Positions 1 to 9,119 of a stretch of 64,000 bases of DNA are shown one piece after another. The stretch is taken from positions 1 to 64,000 of the forward strand of contig NZ_JAMGBF010000010.1 in assembly GCF_023516615.1 (NCBI RefSeq), in the 5' to 3' direction. This stretch comes from Streptomyces panaciradicis (GTDB lineage: Bacteria > Actinomycetota > Actinomycetes > Streptomycetales > Streptomycetaceae). Both the position numbers and the translations under genes were made by a program. Each line of letters starts with the position of its first letter. Within the stretch, counting starts at the first letter, position 1. Below the pieces are notes generated by a model that had not been told where the DNA came from, searched no databases, and saw only the letters and a list, made by a program, of their open reading frames with translations.

Positions 1-94
1 CGGCAGCGGCGGGGAGGCCGGCGCCGACGGACAGGGCGGTGGCCGCGATGAGCAGCACCGCGACGCCTCGGTGGGCGATTCGTCGTCTGATCAT
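1..94 (-). CDS. Partial secreted protein, N-terminus only
   Basis: An ATG at 94 on the minus strand opens a frame that runs off the left edge. The visible 31 codons read as a classical Sec signal peptide: MIRRR with further Arg and His, then a hydrophobic core rich in Val, Leu, Ile and Ala, then a small-residue Ala-rich region suited to signal peptidase cleavage. A purine-rich GATGGG lies just before the ATG. The mature protein is outside the window, so function cannot be assigned. It lies downstream of nnr on the same strand across about 115 bp. Confidence 0.55.
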   Translation of the reverse strand, partial: MIRRRIAHRGVAVLLIAATALSVGAGLPAAA

Positions 95-208
95 CCCATC
101 AGAGAAACGCGGCGATACGGCCGATCGGGGATGCCGCGCGGCCGGGTCACCCTTATTGCGGAGCCGTGCCGCCGGGGCCGCCCTCGCGCTTCCCCGCGGC
201 GCACCGGG

Positions 209-1681
209 TCACCTGCGGACGTCCCGCCAGGCCGCCGGGATCGCCTCCGCGACGTCGTGCGCCCCCGCCGGCGCGCCGTCCGCCGCGAACCGCCCGGCCA
301 GGCCGTGCAGGTACGCCGCCACGCTGCCCGCGTCCAGCGCCGACAGCCCCGAGGCCAGCAGCGACCCGGCGAGTCCCGACAGCACGTCCCCGCTGCCGGC
401 GGTGGCCAGCCAGGACGTGCCGGTCGCGTTGACCCGTACGGGCGCACCCCCCGGGGCGGCGACGAGCGTGGTCGACCCCTTCAGCAGCACGGTCGCCCGG
501 TACTTCGCCGCGAGCTCCCGCACCCACTTCAGCCGGGCCCCCTCGACCTCCTCGCGCGCGACACCGAGCAGGGCGGCGGCCTCCCCGGCGTGCGGGGTCA
601 TGAGCGTGGGCGCACGCCGTTCCCGTACGACGTCCAGGTCGGCGAGCCGCAGCCCGTCCGCGTCGATCAGCACCGGCACGTCGGCCTCCAGCACCTCGGC
701 GACGGTCCCGGCGTCGTCCCCGGCGCCGGGTCCGACCACCCACGCCTGCACCCGGCCGGCCTTGTGCGGCCCCTGGTCCGACACGAGCGTCTCGGGGAAC
801 CGGGAGACGACGGCGTTCCCGGCGGGCCCGACGTACCGGACGGCGCCCGCGCCGCCGCGCAGCGCACCGGAGACGGCGAGGACGGCGGCGCCCGGATACC
901 GGGCCGACCCGGCGGCGATCCCCACCACTCCGCGCCGGTACTTGTCGCTCTCGGCGCCAGGCGCCGGCAGCAGCGCGGCCACGTCGGCGTGCTGCAAAGC
1001 CTCCAGTTCGGGCCGCGCGGGCAGCACAGCGTCCAGTCCGATGTCGACGAGCCGCACGGAACCGGCGTACTCGCGCGCGGGATCGATGAGCAGGCCGGGC
1101 TTGTGCGTGCCGAAGGTGACGGTGAGGTCGGCGCGGAGGGCGGCGCCCGGCACCTCCCCGGTGTCGGCGTCGACACCGCTGGGCAGGTCGACGGCGACGA
1201 CGGACGCCCCGGACTCGGCGACGACCCCGGCCAGCCGCTCCGCCTCCGGCCGCAGTCCGCCCGTGCCGCCGATGCCCACGATGCCGTCGAGGACGAGGTC
1301 CGCGCGCAGGACCGCCTCCTCCACCCGGTCGACGCCCGCGGCCGCGGCGGACCCGGTGCCGCTCCCGGCTCCCACGACCCGGCCGCCGGCCCGCCGCAAC
1401 GCCGCGAGCCCTCCGGCGTGCACACGCTCGGGCGTCAGCAGTACGGCCGCGACCGCCGCCCCGCGCCGGGCGAGCCGCGCACCGGCGTACAGGGTGTCGC
1501 CCCCGTTGTCCCCGCTCCCGACGAGCAGCACGACCCGGCTGCCGTAGACCCGCCCGAGCAGTTCGGCCGACGCGGCGGCGAGCCCCGCCGCGGCCCGCTG
1601 CATCAACGCGCCTTCCGCAACCCGGGCCATGAGCTCCCGCTCGGCACCCCTGACCGTCTCCACGCAGTACGCAGTACGCAT
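209..1681 (-). CDS. nnr: Bifunctional NAD(P)H-hydrate epimerase / ADP-dependent NAD(P)H-hydrate dehydratase
   Basis: Repairs damaged hydrated NAD(P)H: the N-terminal YjeF_N domain epimerises R- to S-NAD(P)HX and the C-terminal ribokinase-like domain dehydrates the S form using ADP. The chosen 490-residue protein begins MRTAYCVETVRGAERE. The epimerase nucleotide loop GSGDNGGD is at about residues 55-62, and the C-terminal domain carries the nucleotide-binding AGSGD near 428-432. A longer frame reaches 1717 but adds only 12 unconserved residues, so I take the ATG at 1681. It follows acpS by about 50 bp on the same strand, a common actinobacterial pairing, probably one transcript. Confidence 0.92.
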   Translation of the reverse strand: MRTAYCVETVRGAERELMARVAEGALMQRAAAGLAAASAELLGRVYGSRVVLLVGSGDNGGDTLYAGARLARRGAAVAAVLLTPERVHAGGLAALRRAGGRVVGAGSGTGSAAAAGVDRVEEAVLRADLVLDGIVGIGGTGGLRPEAERLAGVVAESGASVVAVDLPSGVDADTGEVPGAALRADLTVTFGTHKPGLLIDPAREYAGSVRLVDIGLDAVLPARPELEALQHADVAALLPAPGAESDKYRRGVVGIAAGSARYPGAAVLAVSGALRGGAGAVRYVGPAGNAVVSRFPETLVSDQGPHKAGRVQAWVVGPGAGDDAGTVAEVLEADVPVLIDADGLRLADLDVVRERRAPTLMTPHAGEAAALLGVAREEVEGARLKWVRELAAKYRATVLLKGSTTLVAAPGGAPVRVNATGTSWLATAGSGDVLSGLAGSLLASGLSALDAGSVAAYLHGLAGRFAADGAPAGAHDVAEAIPAAWRDVRR

Positions 1682-1734
1682 ACGCCGAGTCTGCCCCGAA
1701 CCCCCCACCACCCGCACTCGCCCCCGGGACAGTC

Positions 1735-2106
1735 CTAGCCCTCCGCGATCACCACCGCCGACGCCACCCCCGCGTCATGGCTCAACGACACGTGCCAGGA
1801 CCGCACGCCCAGTTCCGCCGCCTTCGCCGCCACGCTCCCCTTCACCCGCAGCCGCGGCCGCCCGCTGTCCTCGACGTACACCTCGGCGTCGGTCCACAGC
1901 AGGCCGGCCGGCGCGCCGAGGGCCTTGGCGAGGGCCTCCTTGGCGGCGAACCGGGCGGCGAGCGAGGCGACCCCGCGGCGCTCCCCGCTCGGCAACAGCA
2001 ACTCGTCCCGCAGGAAAAGCCGTTCGGCCATCCCGGGCGTACGCTTCAGCGACGCCTCGAACCGCTCGATCTCGGCCACGTCGATACCGACCCCGATGAT
2101 GCTCAT
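1735..2106 (-). CDS. acpS: Holo-[acyl-carrier-protein] synthase
   Basis: Transfers 4'-phosphopantetheine from CoA to the serine of acyl carrier proteins, activating them for fatty acid and polyketide synthesis. The 123-residue length is normal for type I Acp[17 protein letters not shown] at the N-terminus holds Asp9, and [13 protein letters not shown] holds Glu57; these are the family's Mg2+ ligands. The start is placed at the ATG giving MSII rather than three codons upstream, because family members begin there. nnr follows. coaA, the first step of CoA synthesis, lies about 5 kb away. Confidence 0.95.
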   Translation of the reverse strand: MSIIGVGIDVAEIERFEASLKRTPGMAERLFLRDELLLPSGERRGVASLAARFAAKEALAKALGAPAGLLWTDAEVYVEDSGRPRLRVKGSVAAKAAELGVRSWHVSLSHDAGVASAVVIAEG

Positions 2107-2295
2107 GCCGAGCACATTAAGGCGCCGGGCGGCCCGCGCCGGACCACGTCAACTCGAGCCGTCCGAAAGGCCGTAGCGGCTGCGCGAAATCCCGGTCCCC
2201 TCCTGTCACACCCCCCTGCTAGCCTGCGAAGCCTCTCGCGCGCCTGGGGGCCGGTTCGCGCGCTCTTTTCATCGATCCGTCAAGGGGGCGCCCGT

Positions 2296-3231
2296 ATGGG
2301 CGAAAGCACGGTGAGTGATCCGTTCGACGCGTTGCCCGGGCTGGCGCCGTTGCGGGCCGCCGCGTGGGACGACGACTGGGCGGCCACGCAGGACTTCTTC
2401 GCCGGGATCGGGGACAGTGCCGCCGACGTCTCGTTCGCCGCGGGACTCCTCGCGGGCGTGGAGCGCACGGAGGCGTATCTGGAACGGGCAGCGAAGGCGC
2501 TGCCCGCCGACCCCCTCCCCCGCACCCTCCTCGCGGAGCGGTACGTCCGCATCGGCTGGCGCATCCGCAGCGGCGCCCGGGCCGAGCGGGTCTCGCGGGA
2601 CCAGTTCGCCCAGTTCCACGACTGGCTGCGCAAGGCCGAACTGCTGCTGATCGAGGTGTGCGCGCAGCACCCGGAGTACGGCCCCGCCTGGACCGCCCGG
2701 CTGCTGACCGCCCGCGGCCTGGAGCTGGGGCAGTCGGAGGCGCGGCGGCGTTACGACCGGCTGGCGGAGCACCATCCGCACCTCTTCCGGGCGCAGTCGC
2801 AGCTGTTGCAGCAGCTGTGCCCCAAGTGGAGCGGCTCCTGGGAGGCCGCGCACGGTTTCGCCAGGGACACGGCGGCGGCCGCGCCTCCCGGCTCCCCCGC
2901 AGGAGCCCTGATCGCCGAGGCCCACATCGAGCACTGGCTCGACCTGGGCGGCGCCGCGGCCACCGAGTACCTGCGCGACGTGGCGGTCCGCAACGAACTG
3001 CGCGAGGCCGCCGGAATGTCCGTACTGCATCCCGGCCACCGGCCGGGATGGCACTCGCTAGGCGGCCACAGCGCCTTCGCGCTCGCCTTCTCGCTCGGCG
3101 GTCATCTCCGGGACGCGGCACGGCACTTCACCGCCCTGGGCGACACGGTCTCCGAGTCGTTCTGGCAGTACCTGCCCGACTGGAAGAACCGTTTCGCGAC
3201 CTACCGCACGGCCGCGTCGGCGACGCTCTGA
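2296..3231 (+). CDS. Hypothetical helical (TPR-like) protein
   Basis: A 311-residue soluble protein with no signal peptide or membrane segment. I recognise no named family. The sequence is rich in Ala, Leu, Arg and Trp in helix-turn-helix spacing (for example LPADPLPRTLLAERYVRIGW and ARLLTARGLELGQSEARRRY), resembling TPR or HAT-like solenoids. The ATG at 2296 is preceded by AAGGGGG at good spacing; a frame open further upstream overlaps acpS antisense and is not credible. It ends 16 bp before the M16 peptidase-like gene on the same strand, so the two are probably one operon. Confidence 0.75.
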   Translation: MGESTVSDPFDALPGLAPLRAAAWDDDWAATQDFFAGIGDSAADVSFAAGLLAGVERTEAYLERAAKALPADPLPRTLLAERYVRIGWRIRSGARAERVSRDQFAQFHDWLRKAELLLIEVCAQHPEYGPAWTARLLTARGLELGQSEARRRYDRLAEHHPHLFRAQSQLLQQLCPKWSGSWEAAHGFARDTAAAAPPGSPAGALIAEAHIEHWLDLGGAAATEYLRDVAVRNELREAAGMSVLHPGHRPGWHSLGGHSAFALAFSLGGHLRDAARHFTALGDTVSESFWQYLPDWKNRFATYRTAASATL

Positions 3232-3247
3232 GGACGGGGACGACGAC

Positions 3248-5065
3248 ATGACCACCCAGGACATGACCGCACAGGACACGAGCGCGCCCGACGTGCCCCA
3301 CGCGCCCGACGCCACGGCGCAGCCGGACCTCGCCGCGCTCGACGGCCTCGTCGGTCACACCACCGTGGACGGCATCCCGGCCCTGTTCGCGCCCCGCCCC
3401 GGCCCCCTGACCGCCGGTCTCCTCTTCCGGGTGGGCCGGGCCGACGAGACCCTGCCCACCACCGGCGTCACCCACCTCGTCGAGCACCTCGCCCTGCACC
3501 GCCTGGGCCTGTCCGACCTGCACTACAACGGCGCCACGGCGGACGCGTACACCCTCTTCCACGTCACCGGCGACGAGGACGAGGTCGTCACCTACCTCAA
3601 CGGCGTCCGCGCGGCCCTGCGCGACCTCCCGCTGGAGCGGCTGGAGACCGAGAAGGAGATCCTCCGCACGGAGGCGGGCAGCCGCGGCAACGGCCCGCTG
3701 TCACAGATGCCGCTGTGGCGCTACGGCGCCCAGGGCTACGGCCTCGCGAGCTACGACGAACTCGGCACCCGGAGTCTGACGGCCGACCAGGTGCGGCACT
3801 GGGCCGAGACCCGCTTCACCCGGGACAACGCCGTGCTGTGGCTCACCGGCGACCGGCTGCCCGAGGGCCTGGACCTCACCCTGCCCGCCGGCCGCCGCTT
3901 CCCCGCCCCGGCCGCCACCGACGCGCTGCCCGTCACACCCGCCTACATCCGCGGCGACGACGGCCACGTCGTCTTCACCTCCGTGGTGCGCCGCTCCACC
4001 GCCGCCGCCGTGTTCGCCGAGGTCCTGGGCCGCGCCCTCTTCAAGGACCTGCGTCAGCAGGGCGGCTACTCCTACTCCGCGGAGGCCGACTACACCCCGC
4101 GGGACGCCGACTTCGCCACCCTCACCGCGTACGCCGACGCGCTGCCGCAGAAGCAGGACGCGGCACTCGGCGGCTTCGTCGACGTCTTCGCCCGGCTGCG
4201 CGCGGGCCGCGTCGAGCAAGCCGAACTGGACTCCGCGCGCGGCAAGTTGCGGAGGCGCTACGAGGTGCCCGACCTCGGCGCGGCCCTGCTGCCGTCGTAC
4301 GCGCACAGCCTGCTGCTCGGCCACCGGCTGCTGACCCCCGAACGGCACCGGGCCGAGCTGGAGGCGGTCACCGTGGAGGACCTGTGCGAGGTGGCCCGCG
4401 CGGCCTGGGACGGCGGGCTGCTCCAGGTGCCGACGCGCGGCGCCGAGTGGGCGGGCCCGACCCCGGCCCCGCAGTACTCGGAGACCGGGGTGTCCGGCAC
4501 CCTGCACCCCTCGCTGGACGACGACGACGTCACTTTGGTCATCGGGGACACCGGTGTGACGCTGTCCCTGCCCGCCGGCCTGGTGACCGTCCGGTACGAC
4601 GCCTGCGCCGCGATGACCACCCGTCCCGACGGGGCCCGGTACCTCACCGGCCTCGACGGCTTCCGCGTGGCCGTGGAACCGACCCTGTACGGCGATGTCA
4701 CGCCCGAGCGGATCGCGGTCCTGGACGCGGCCGTGCCCGACGAGGCGGTGGTCCCGCTGCCGGCCCGCAGGGAGGAGGAGATCCCGCGGCCGCGGGAGCG
4801 GAGGGCCACTGCGCCGGCCGCCGGCACCGAGACCCCGGCGGCGAAGGAGAAGAGGGCGTGGAAGTGGTCCCTCGGGCTCCTGCTGATACTGGGCGTGGAC
4901 GCGTTGTTCGGGGCAGGCGTACTGCTCACCGCCGTCCAGCTGGCCGAGTCCGCCGCACCGCGTTGGAGCCGTCTTCTGCCGGCGGTCGTTCCGGGCATCC
5001 TGCTCCTGCGCATCACGTACCGGACGTACCTGAGCGCGCAGGGCGCCGCCGAACGGCGCACCTGA
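3248..5065 (+). CDS. Membrane-anchored M16 (pitrilysin/insulinase-like) peptidase
   Basis: A 605-residue protein. The inverted zinc motif HLVEH is at residues 76-80 and a plausible third ligand Glu142 lies in EKEILRTE. The usual gap between the motif and that Glu is about 76 residues in mitochondrial processing peptidase, but about 62 here. Residues about 35-420 fit the two halves of an M16 protein, the second without a zinc motif as usual. About 110 further residues of unknown type follow, then two predicted transmembrane helices (about 540-560 and 573-592), so the peptidase domain would sit on one membrane face. There is no signal peptide. GGGGACGAC precedes the ATG. It converges on glmS with only 7 bp between stop codons. 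Substrate unknown. Confidence 0.8.
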   Translation: MTTQDMTAQDTSAPDVPHAPDATAQPDLAALDGLVGHTTVDGIPALFAPRPGPLTAGLLFRVGRADETLPTTGVTHLVEHLALHRLGLSDLHYNGATADAYTLFHVTGDEDEVVTYLNGVRAALRDLPLERLETEKEILRTEAGSRGNGPLSQMPLWRYGAQGYGLASYDELGTRSLTADQVRHWAETRFTRDNAVLWLTGDRLPEGLDLTLPAGRRFPAPAATDALPVTPAYIRGDDGHVVFTSVVRRSTAAAVFAEVLGRALFKDLRQQGGYSYSAEADYTPRDADFATLTAYADALPQKQDAALGGFVDVFARLRAGRVEQAELDSARGKLRRRYEVPDLGAALLPSYAHSLLLGHRLLTPERHRAELEAVTVEDLCEVARAAWDGGLLQVPTRGAEWAGPTPAPQYSETGVSGTLHPSLDDDDVTLVIGDTGVTLSLPAGLVTVRYDACAAMTTRPDGARYLTGLDGFRVAVEPTLYGDVTPERIAVLDAAVPDEAVVPLPARREEEIPRPRERRATAPAAGTETPAAKEKRAWKWSLGLLLILGVDALFGAGVLLTAVQLAESAAPRWSRLLPAVVPGILLLRITYRTYLSAQGAAERRT

Positions 5066-5072
5066 ACCGCGC

Positions 5073-6920
5073 CTACTCCACCGTCACCGACTTCGCCAGG
5101 TTGCGCGGCTGGTCCACCTCGTTGCCGCGGGCCGTGGCCAGTTCGCAGGCGAAGACCTGCAGGGGGACCGTCGCCACCAGGGGCTGCAGCAGCGTCGGGG
5201 TGACCGGGATGCGGATGAGGTGGTCGGCGTACGGCACCACGGCCTCGTCGCCCTCCTCCGCGATGACGATGGTCCGCGCGCCGCGGGCCCGGATCTCCTG
5301 GATGTTGGAGACGATCTTGTCGTGGAGGACGGAACGCCCGCGCGGCGAGGGCACGACCACCACCACCGGCAGGTCCTCCTCGATGAGGGCGATCGGGCCG
5401 TGCTTCAGCTCCCCCGCCGCGAACCCCTCCGCGTGCATGTAGGCGAGCTCCTTCAGCTTCAGCGCGCCCTCCAGCGCCACCGGGTAGCCCACGTGCCGCC
5501 CCAGGAACAGCACCGTGTTCTTGTGGGCCAGGCCGCGCGCCAGCGCCCGCACCGGCTCCATGGTCTCCAGCACCCGCTCGACCTCGCCGGAGATCTGGGA
5601 CAGGTCCCGGATGACGGCGGTGATCTCGTCGCCCCACTTGGTGCCGCGCACCTGCCCCAGGTACAGCGCCACCAGATAGCAGGCCACCAGCTGGGTCAGG
5701 AACGCCTTGGTCGAGGCGACCGCCACCTCCGGACCGGCGTGCGTGTACAGCACCGCGTCCGACTCCCGCGGAATCGTCGAGCCGTTGGTGTTGCAGATCG
5801 CCAGCACCTTGGACCCCTGCTGCCGCGCGTGCCGCAGCGCCATCAGCGTGTCCATGGTCTCCCCGGACTGCGAGATGGCGATCACCAGCGAGCGCGCGCC
5901 CAGGATCGGGTCCCGGTACCGGAACTCGCTCGCCAGCTCCACCTCGCACGGGATGCGCGTCCAGTGCTCGATGGCGTACTTGGCGATCAGCCCGGCGTGG
6001 AAGGCCGTACCGCACGCGACGATGACGACCTTGTCGACCTCGCGCAGCTCGGCGTCGGAGATCCGCACCTCGTCCAGGGTCAGCGAGCCCGCGGCGTCGA
6101 TGCGCCCCAGCAGTGTGTCGGCGACCGCCTTGGGCTGCTCGGCGATCTCCTTGAGCATGAAGTAGTCGTAGCCACCCTTCTCGGCGGCCGACGCGTCCCA
6201 GTCGACGTGGTACGAGCGCACCTCGGCCGGACGCCCGTCGAAGCCGGTCACCGTCACCCCGTCGCGGCGCAGCTCCACGACCTGGTCCTGGCCCAGCTCG
6301 ATCGCGGAGCGCGTGTGCGCGATGAACGCGGCGACGTCGGAGGCCAGGAACGCCTCGCCCTCGCCGACGCCGACCACCAGCGGGGAGTTCCGCCGCGCCC
6401 CCACCACCATGTCCGGCTCGTCGGCGTGCACCGCGACCAGCGTGAACGCCCCCTCCAGGCGCCGGCACACCAGCCGCATCGCCTCCGCCAGGTCCGCGCA
6501 GGAGGAGAACTCCTCCGCCAGCAGATGCGCGACCACCTCGGTGTCGGTCTCGGAGGCCAGCTCGTGGCCCCGCTCCTCCAGCTCGGCCCGCAGCACCGCG
6601 AAGTTCTCGATGATCCCGTTGTGGACGACGGACACCCGGCCCGCGTTGTCGAGATGGGGGTGGGCGTTGGCGTCGGTCGGTCCGCCGTGCGTGGCCCAGC
6701 GGGTGTGCCCGATGCCGGTGGAACCCGTCGGCAGCGGCCGGTCGACCAGCTCCTTCTCCAGGTTCACCAGCTTCCCGGCCCTCTTCGCGGCCGCCAGCCC
6801 GCCGTCCGCCAGCACGGCGACACCGGCCGAGTCGTACCCCCGGTACTCCAGCCGCTTCAGTCCGGCCATCACGACATCCAGCGCCGACTGCGACCCCACG
6901 TATCCCACGATTCCGCACAT
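5073..6920 (-). CDS. glmS: Glutamine-fructose-6-phosphate aminotransferase (isomerising)
   Basis: Makes glucosamine-6-phosphate from fructose-6-phosphate and glutamine, the entry step to UDP-GlcNAc. The 615 residues begin MCGIVGYVG; Cys2 is the N-terminal nucleophile of the class II glutamine amidotransferase domain (about 1-225). Two SIS sugar-isomerase domains follow, with CGTAFHAGL and SQSGETMDT in the first, and the protein ends in the conserved LAKSVTVE. A TAGGCT hexamer ends 7 nt before the ATG, compatible with a promoter for a leaderless mRNA, but no clear -35 is visible. Its pathway partner glmM is about 2 kb away. Confidence 0.97.
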   Translation of the reverse strand: MCGIVGYVGSQSALDVVMAGLKRLEYRGYDSAGVAVLADGGLAAAKRAGKLVNLEKELVDRPLPTGSTGIGHTRWATHGGPTDANAHPHLDNAGRVSVVHNGIIENFAVLRAELEERGHELASETDTEVVAHLLAEEFSSCADLAEAMRLVCRRLEGAFTLVAVHADEPDMVVGARRNSPLVVGVGEGEAFLASDVAAFIAHTRSAIELGQDQVVELRRDGVTVTGFDGRPAEVRSYHVDWDASAAEKGGYDYFMLKEIAEQPKAVADTLLGRIDAAGSLTLDEVRISDAELREVDKVVIVACGTAFHAGLIAKYAIEHWTRIPCEVELASEFRYRDPILGARSLVIAISQSGETMDTLMALRHARQQGSKVLAICNTNGSTIPRESDAVLYTHAGPEVAVASTKAFLTQLVACYLVALYLGQVRGTKWGDEITAVIRDLSQISGEVERVLETMEPVRALARGLAHKNTVLFLGRHVGYPVALEGALKLKELAYMHAEGFAAGELKHGPIALIEEDLPVVVVVPSPRGRSVLHDKIVSNIQEIRARGARTIVIAEEGDEAVVPYADHLIRIPVTPTLLQPLVATVPLQVFACELATARGNEVDQPRNLAKSVTVE

Positions 6921-7065
6921 GGGCGGCAGCCTACGGGCGAACCGGCGCCCGAAAGAGGCTCAGCGTGCCCGGATTCGGAAATTACCACGGCCATACGAAC
7001 CCCCGGCGGGAAAAGCGTGACGCACCCCACCCGCCATCGCGTTCAAACTCCGTTAACAATGGACT

Positions 7066-8055
7066 GTGATCTCTCCGGTCAACTCGATGCCCCGGAGCGC
7101 CCACCGGCGAGGGCCGGAGGCGACTCCCTACGTCGACCTCACCCGTTCCGAGTGGAGCGCGTTGCGGGACAAGACGCCGCTGCCGCTGACCGCCGAGGAG
7201 GTCGAGAAACTACGCGGCCTCGGTGACGTCATCGACCTCGACGAGGTGCGGGACATCTACCTCCCGCTGTCCCGCCTGCTCAACCTGTACGTGGGCGCCA
7301 CCGACGGCCTCAGAGGCGCCCTGAACACCTTCCTCGGCGAGCAGGGCTCCCAGTCCGGCACCCCCTTCGTGATAGGGATCGCCGGCTCGGTGGCCTGCGG
7401 CAAGTCGACCGTCGCCCGGCTGCTGCAGGCCCTGCTCTCCCGCTGGCCCGAGCACCCGCGCGTCGAGCGCGTCACCACGGACGGCTTCCTGCTGCCGACC
7501 CGGGAGCTCCAAGCCCGCGGGCTGATGTCGAGGAAGGGGTTCCCCGAGTCCTACGACCGCCGGGCCCTGACCCGGTTCGTCGCCGACGTCAAGGCGGGCA
7601 AGGACGAGGTCACCGCGCCCGTCTACTCCCACCTCATCTACGACATCGTCCCGGGCGAGAAGCTCGTCGTGCGCCGGCCCGACATCCTGATCGTCGAGGG
7701 CCTGAACGTCCTCCAGCCCGCCCTGCCCGGCAAGGACGGCCGCACCCGCGTCGGCCTCGCCGACTACTTCGACTTCAGCGTGTACGTCGACGCGAGCGCC
7801 GAGGACGTCGAGAGCTGGTACCTCAACCGCTTCAAGAAGCTGCGCCAGACCGCCTTCCAGGACCCCAACTCGTACTTCCGCAAGTACACCCAGGTCTCCG
7901 AGGAGGAGGCCCTCGACTACGCCCGCACGCAGTGGCGCACCATCAACAAGCCCAACCTGGTGGAGAACATCGCCCCCACCCGCGGCCGCGCCACCCTGGT
8001 GCTGCGCAAGGGCCCGGACCACACGGTGCAGCGGCTGCGACTGCGCAAGCTCTGA
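7066..8055 (+). CDS. coaA: Type I pantothenate kinase
   Basis: Phosphorylates pantothenate, the first committed step of CoA synthesis. A 329-residue protein of the CoaA family with P-loop GSVACGKST at residues 107-115, TTDGFL around 140, and [10 protein letters not shown] plus [10 protein letters not shown] downstream. The family P-loop usually reads GSVAVGKST, so Cys111 is a substitution. I chose the GTG at 7066 ([15 protein letters not shown]) because conservation extends almost to it; an in-frame ATG at 7087 is the alternative. Upstream, TTAACAAT ends about 6 nt before the GTG with no ribosome-binding site, so a leaderless transcript is possible. Divergent from glmS. Confidence 0.94.
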   Translation: MISPVNSMPRSAHRRGPEATPYVDLTRSEWSALRDKTPLPLTAEEVEKLRGLGDVIDLDEVRDIYLPLSRLLNLYVGATDGLRGALNTFLGEQGSQSGTPFVIGIAGSVACGKSTVARLLQALLSRWPEHPRVERVTTDGFLLPTRELQARGLMSRKGFPESYDRRALTRFVADVKAGKDEVTAPVYSHLIYDIVPGEKLVVRRPDILIVEGLNVLQPALPGKDGRTRVGLADYFDFSVYVDASAEDVESWYLNRFKKLRQTAFQDPNSYFRKYTQVSEEEALDYARTQWRTINKPNLVENIAPTRGRATLVLRKGPDHTVQRLRLRKL

Positions 8056-8071
8056 CCGTTAGTCTGCGCCC

Positions 8072-9010
8072 ATGCTGCACCTGCGCCTGATCACACCGTC
8101 CGACACGACGGACGACGTGGTCCGCCTGATCGAGAAGACGGTCGGCACCACCCACCTCGTCGTCGTCCCCGGCGCCGCCCGCAACCCCGCCGGGGACGTC
8201 GTGATGTGCGACGTGGCCCGGGAGGCCGGCGACGAACTCCTCAGCGGGCTGCAGAAACTGGGCCTGGACAACACCGGTTCGATCGCCGTGGAGAACATCG
8301 ACCTGTCGCTGTCGAGGCGGGCCGACAAGGCGGAGGCGGAGGCCCCGGGCGAGGGCGCGGACGCCGTCCTGTGGGAGCACCTGACCGACGCCACCCACGA
8401 GGAGTCGACGCTCTCCGCCACCTACCTCGCGTTCATCACGCTCGCCACGATGATCGCGGCCTGCGGTGTCGTCCTGGACAACGCGATCCTCATCGTGGGC
8501 GCGATGGCGGTCGGCCCGGAGTTCGGGCCCCTCGCCGGCATCTGCACGGCGATCGTGCAGCGCGCCCCGCGCCTGGCGCTGCGGTCACTCATAGCGCTGC
8601 TGGCGGGCTTCGCCGCGGCGATGCTGCTGACGGTCGGCTTCAGCCTGTTCATGGACGCGGTCGGCCTGTTCAGCAAGGCCCAACTGGAGGCGGACCGGCC
8701 CAACACGGACTTCATCTACGCCCCGGACTGGTTCTCGTTCGTGGTCGCGGTCCTGGCCGGCGCGGCGGGCACCCTCTCCCTGACCTCCGCCAAGTCGGGC
8801 GCCCTGGTCGGCGTCGCCATCTCGGTGACGACGGTCCCGGCCGCCGCCAACGCGGCGGTGGCCCTGATCTACAGCGACACCAACCAGGCGGTGCGCTCCT
8901 CGGAACAGCTCCTGCTGAACCTTCTGGGCATCGTCCTGGCAGGCACCCTGACCCTGCTCACCCAGAAGTGGCTGTGGTCCACACAACGCGGGAAGCGCAA
9001 CGCCGTTTAG
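8072..9010 (+). CDS. DUF389 family integral membrane protein
   Basis: A 312-residue protein with a soluble N-terminal domain of about 110 residues (MLHLRLITPSDTTDDVVRLI) followed by about five hydrophobic segments from residue 120 on, including AFITLATMIAACGVVLDNAI and the family-typical NAILIVGAMAVGPEFGPL. This matches DUF389 proteins, whose biochemical role is not established. It starts 16 bp after coaA on the same strand and is probably cotranscribed. It converges on glmM across a 109-bp spacer holding a dispersed repeat. Confidence 0.85.
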   Translation: MLHLRLITPSDTTDDVVRLIEKTVGTTHLVVVPGAARNPAGDVVMCDVAREAGDELLSGLQKLGLDNTGSIAVENIDLSLSRRADKAEAEAPGEGADAVLWEHLTDATHEESTLSATYLAFITLATMIAACGVVLDNAILIVGAMAVGPEFGPLAGICTAIVQRAPRLALRSLIALLAGFAAAMLLTVGFSLFMDAVGLFSKAQLEADRPNTDFIYAPDWFSFVVAVLAGAAGTLSLTSAKSGALVGVAISVTTVPAAANAAVALIYSDTNQAVRSSEQLLLNLLGIVLAGTLTLLTQKWLWSTQRGKRNAV

Positions 9011-9085
9011 GGACGCGGGGCTCTGCTCGATGTGCGGCTCCGCCGCGCGGGCGCGATCAACCACGACCGCGCAGCAGCCCGCGAG
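9011..9085. repeat. Dispersed intergenic repeat, copy A (degenerate)
   Basis: Fills most of the gap between the convergent DUF389 and glmM genes. It contains GCGGGGCTCTGCTCGATGTG, then GCGGCTCCGCCGCGCGGGCG and GCGATCAACCACGACCG. The same module order occurs at about 13807-13898, with related sequence at about 17498-17566. GCGGCTCCGCCGC can pair with itself. This looks like a Streptomyces intergenic repeat family; copy number elsewhere cannot be seen here. Confidence 0.55.
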
Positions 9086-9119
9086 GACAGCACCCCCACC
9101 CCGAACCCGCCGAACGCCC

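Noticed and set aside
1777..2295. Upstream extension of the TPR-like gene
   Set aside because: Lies antisense to acpS; the AAGGGGG site and codon use support the ATG at 2296.
4258..6918. 886-residue frame opposite the M16 and glmS genes
   Set aside because: A GC-rich shadow frame with Arg/Gly/Ala-dominated composition overlapping two well-supported genes.
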